Part shown: piece after piece, positions 48,379-49,218 of the stretch | Layout of the letters: every line of letters begins with the position of its first letter | How positions within the stretch are numbered: position 1 is the stretch's first letter | Source: Scybalenecus merdavium | GTDB lineage: Bacteria; Bacillota; Clostridia; Oscillospirales; Acutalibacteraceae | Assembly: GCA_018714405.1 (NCBI GenBank) | Contig: DVNM01000031.1 | Coordinates: 1 to 49,218, forward strand | Length of the DNA stretch: 49,218 nt | Reading direction: 5' to 3' | Translations under genes and position numbers: made by a program | The notes under the pieces: model-generated | Told to the model about the DNA's origin: nothing | Seen by the model: only the letters and a program-made list of their open reading frames with translations | Database searches by the model: none

Positions 48379-49218
48379 ATGAATCAAGCCAAAATTTTTT
48401 CCATGCCCCTTTGGGGTCCCTATTCAAAAAAATACATGGGCATCACACGCATAATAGACAAAAAGCCCGAAACCGGCGCACGTTTTGACGTATCTGTTCA
48501 CCCGACGATCTGGAACTCCAACTGCCCGGTGCCAAACGTGACCACACCGTCCGGCTACCACCCGTGGCGCTGCGCAAAAGACTACTCTTTTTACAGCTGC
48601 CGCCACGAGCTGATGTGGAAAGACCAGGTCACAGCCGACGTATCCTACAGCAAGCTGGGGGAGGAAAGCTACCTGATCCGCTGTGCCATGCAGAACAACA
48701 CTTCCCTGGCGCAGAGCCTGGTGCTGAACGTGTTTGCGGCCATGGAACTGCCGGAAGCCGTACACACCGAAGCCGTGCTGCCCGAAAAATGCGACTTTAT
48801 AAACGCCGTCGATTACACGGCATATGCCTACGCCGTCACCCGCCCATGGGATGAGCAGAACCCCGACGGCATGGAAAAGGGCGTGTTTTTAGACGGTGCT
48901 TTTACCGGACGCAAAGGACTTGGCGACCGTATAGACAACAAGCATGTGCACTTTTTGCATTTAAAGCCGTTCGGCTGCGAAAAGGGCGATAAAGTCACCT
49001 ACCGTCTGCACCTGCAGCACACCTATGCGCACCCGGTCGTGACGGTACGCTACAAAAGCGTTACACACGAAAGCGCCCTGTTTACATACGGCGAAAAAGA
49101 GATTGCGTTCCCGGCCGTAAACGGATTCGGCACGGTTTCGTTTGACCTGGCCGATACAAACACACTGACCCTGACCGCCTGCGGCAAAGGCGGCGTGGAT
49201 CTGGACTTTTTGGCCGTA
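48379..49218 (+). CDS. N-terminal part of an unidentified large protein, runs off the window
   Basis: ATG 48379 follows CGGGAGAACTTT, and the frame stays open for 280 codons to the last base. It starts MNQAKIFSMPLWGPYSKKYM and has no signal peptide. The sequence is beta-rich with aromatic residues (FDVSVHPTIWNSNCPVPN, GYHPWRCAKDYSFYSCRHEL), resembling the N-terminal beta domain of long carbohydrate-active proteins; the family is not recognised. The context is next to a polysaccharide operon but transcribed away from it. Its GC-rich codon use matches the flanks. Function is left open. Confidence 0.75.
   Translation, partial: MNQAKIFSMPLWGPYSKKYMGITRIIDKKPETGARFDVSVHPTIWNSNCPVPNVTTPSGYHPWRCAKDYSFYSCRHELMWKDQVTADVSYSKLGEESYLIRCAMQNNTSLAQSLVLNVFAAMELPEAVHTEAVLPEKCDFINAVDYTAYAYAVTRPWDEQNPDGMEKGVFLDGAFTGRKGLGDRIDNKHVHFLHLKPFGCEKGDKVTYRLHLQHTYAHPVVTVRYKSVTHESALFTYGEKEIAFPAVNGFGTVSFDLADTNTLTLTACGKGGVDLDFLAV

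Noticed and set aside
1..49218. CRISPR arrays, rRNA genes, insertion sequences with transposase
   Set aside because: None seen; no regularly spaced repeats, rRNA motifs or transposase/recombinase domains were found.

Overview
The window looks like chromosomal DNA from an anaerobic, gut-type Clostridia (Bacillota), most like Oscillospiraceae/Ruminococcaceae. This rests on gene content and sequence style, not on a database search. The signs are strong AGGAGG-type ribosome sites with frequent GTG/TTG starts, sigma-A promoters with consensus TTGACA/TATAAT, an EFR1-type ferredoxin/flavodoxin protein, an Fe-S type PurF, a split ferredoxin-type glutamate synthase, and sugar genes typical of gut commensals (GH29 fucosidase, GH3 beta-glucosidase, GPH symporter). 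Most of the window is moderately GC-rich; about 16.5-21.5 kb is clearly AT-rich and looks acquired.

Layout. 0-1.8 kb: a 95-bp dispersed repeat present twice, each time next to a terminator hairpin, around a deleted sugar-phosphate isomerase and trmB. 1.8-6.1 kb: two-gene threonine/serine exporter, a DEDDh exonuclease, a cytoplasmic alpha-L-fucosidase and an EFR1 protein. 6.1-13.2 kb (minus strand): radC and a complete F-type ATP synthase operon atpBEFHAGDC. 13.5-16.5 kb: galE, a gene broken by an in-frame stop, an SDR oxidoreductase and an unknown protein. 16.6-21.8 kb: the AT-rich island, holding a PUA/EVE-like protein with an Mrr-like centre, a decayed repressor, a four-gene operon of related lipoproteins with a membrane protein, a zinc-ribbon relic, and an intact Xre repressor facing a consensus promoter whose spacer is a perfect palindrome. 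21.9-28.6 kb: GPH symporter, GH3, murI, a CarD-like regulator and a D-2-hydroxyacid dehydrogenase. 28.7 kb: tRNA-Ser(GGA). 29.1-33.7 kb: a decayed exopolysaccharide locus with a flippase and two chimeric genes, each lacking a catalytic segment. 34.0-44.1 kb: nitrogen/purine block with a PurF-like protein lacking the N-terminal cysteine, canonical purF, a five-gene split glutamate synthase, and glnA behind a consensus promoter and leader terminator. 44.2-48.2 kb: a second polysaccharide-control operon with intact Wzz, tyrosine kinase and PHP phosphatase, plus a Nudix hydrolase and a CapA-like protein. The last 840 bases open an unidentified large gene that runs off the window.

How it fits together: GlnA makes glutamine and the split synthase would turn it with 2-oxoglutarate into glutamate. 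PurF uses glutamine and is cotranscribed with the synthase. The intact Wzz/kinase/phosphatase operon may make the ruined kinase fusion at 32.7-33.7 kb dispensable. The parts most worth a second look are the AT-rich island with its operator-embedded promoter, the paired deletion fusions in the polysaccharide locus, and the terminator-associated repeat whose conserved part can fold as a pseudoknot.
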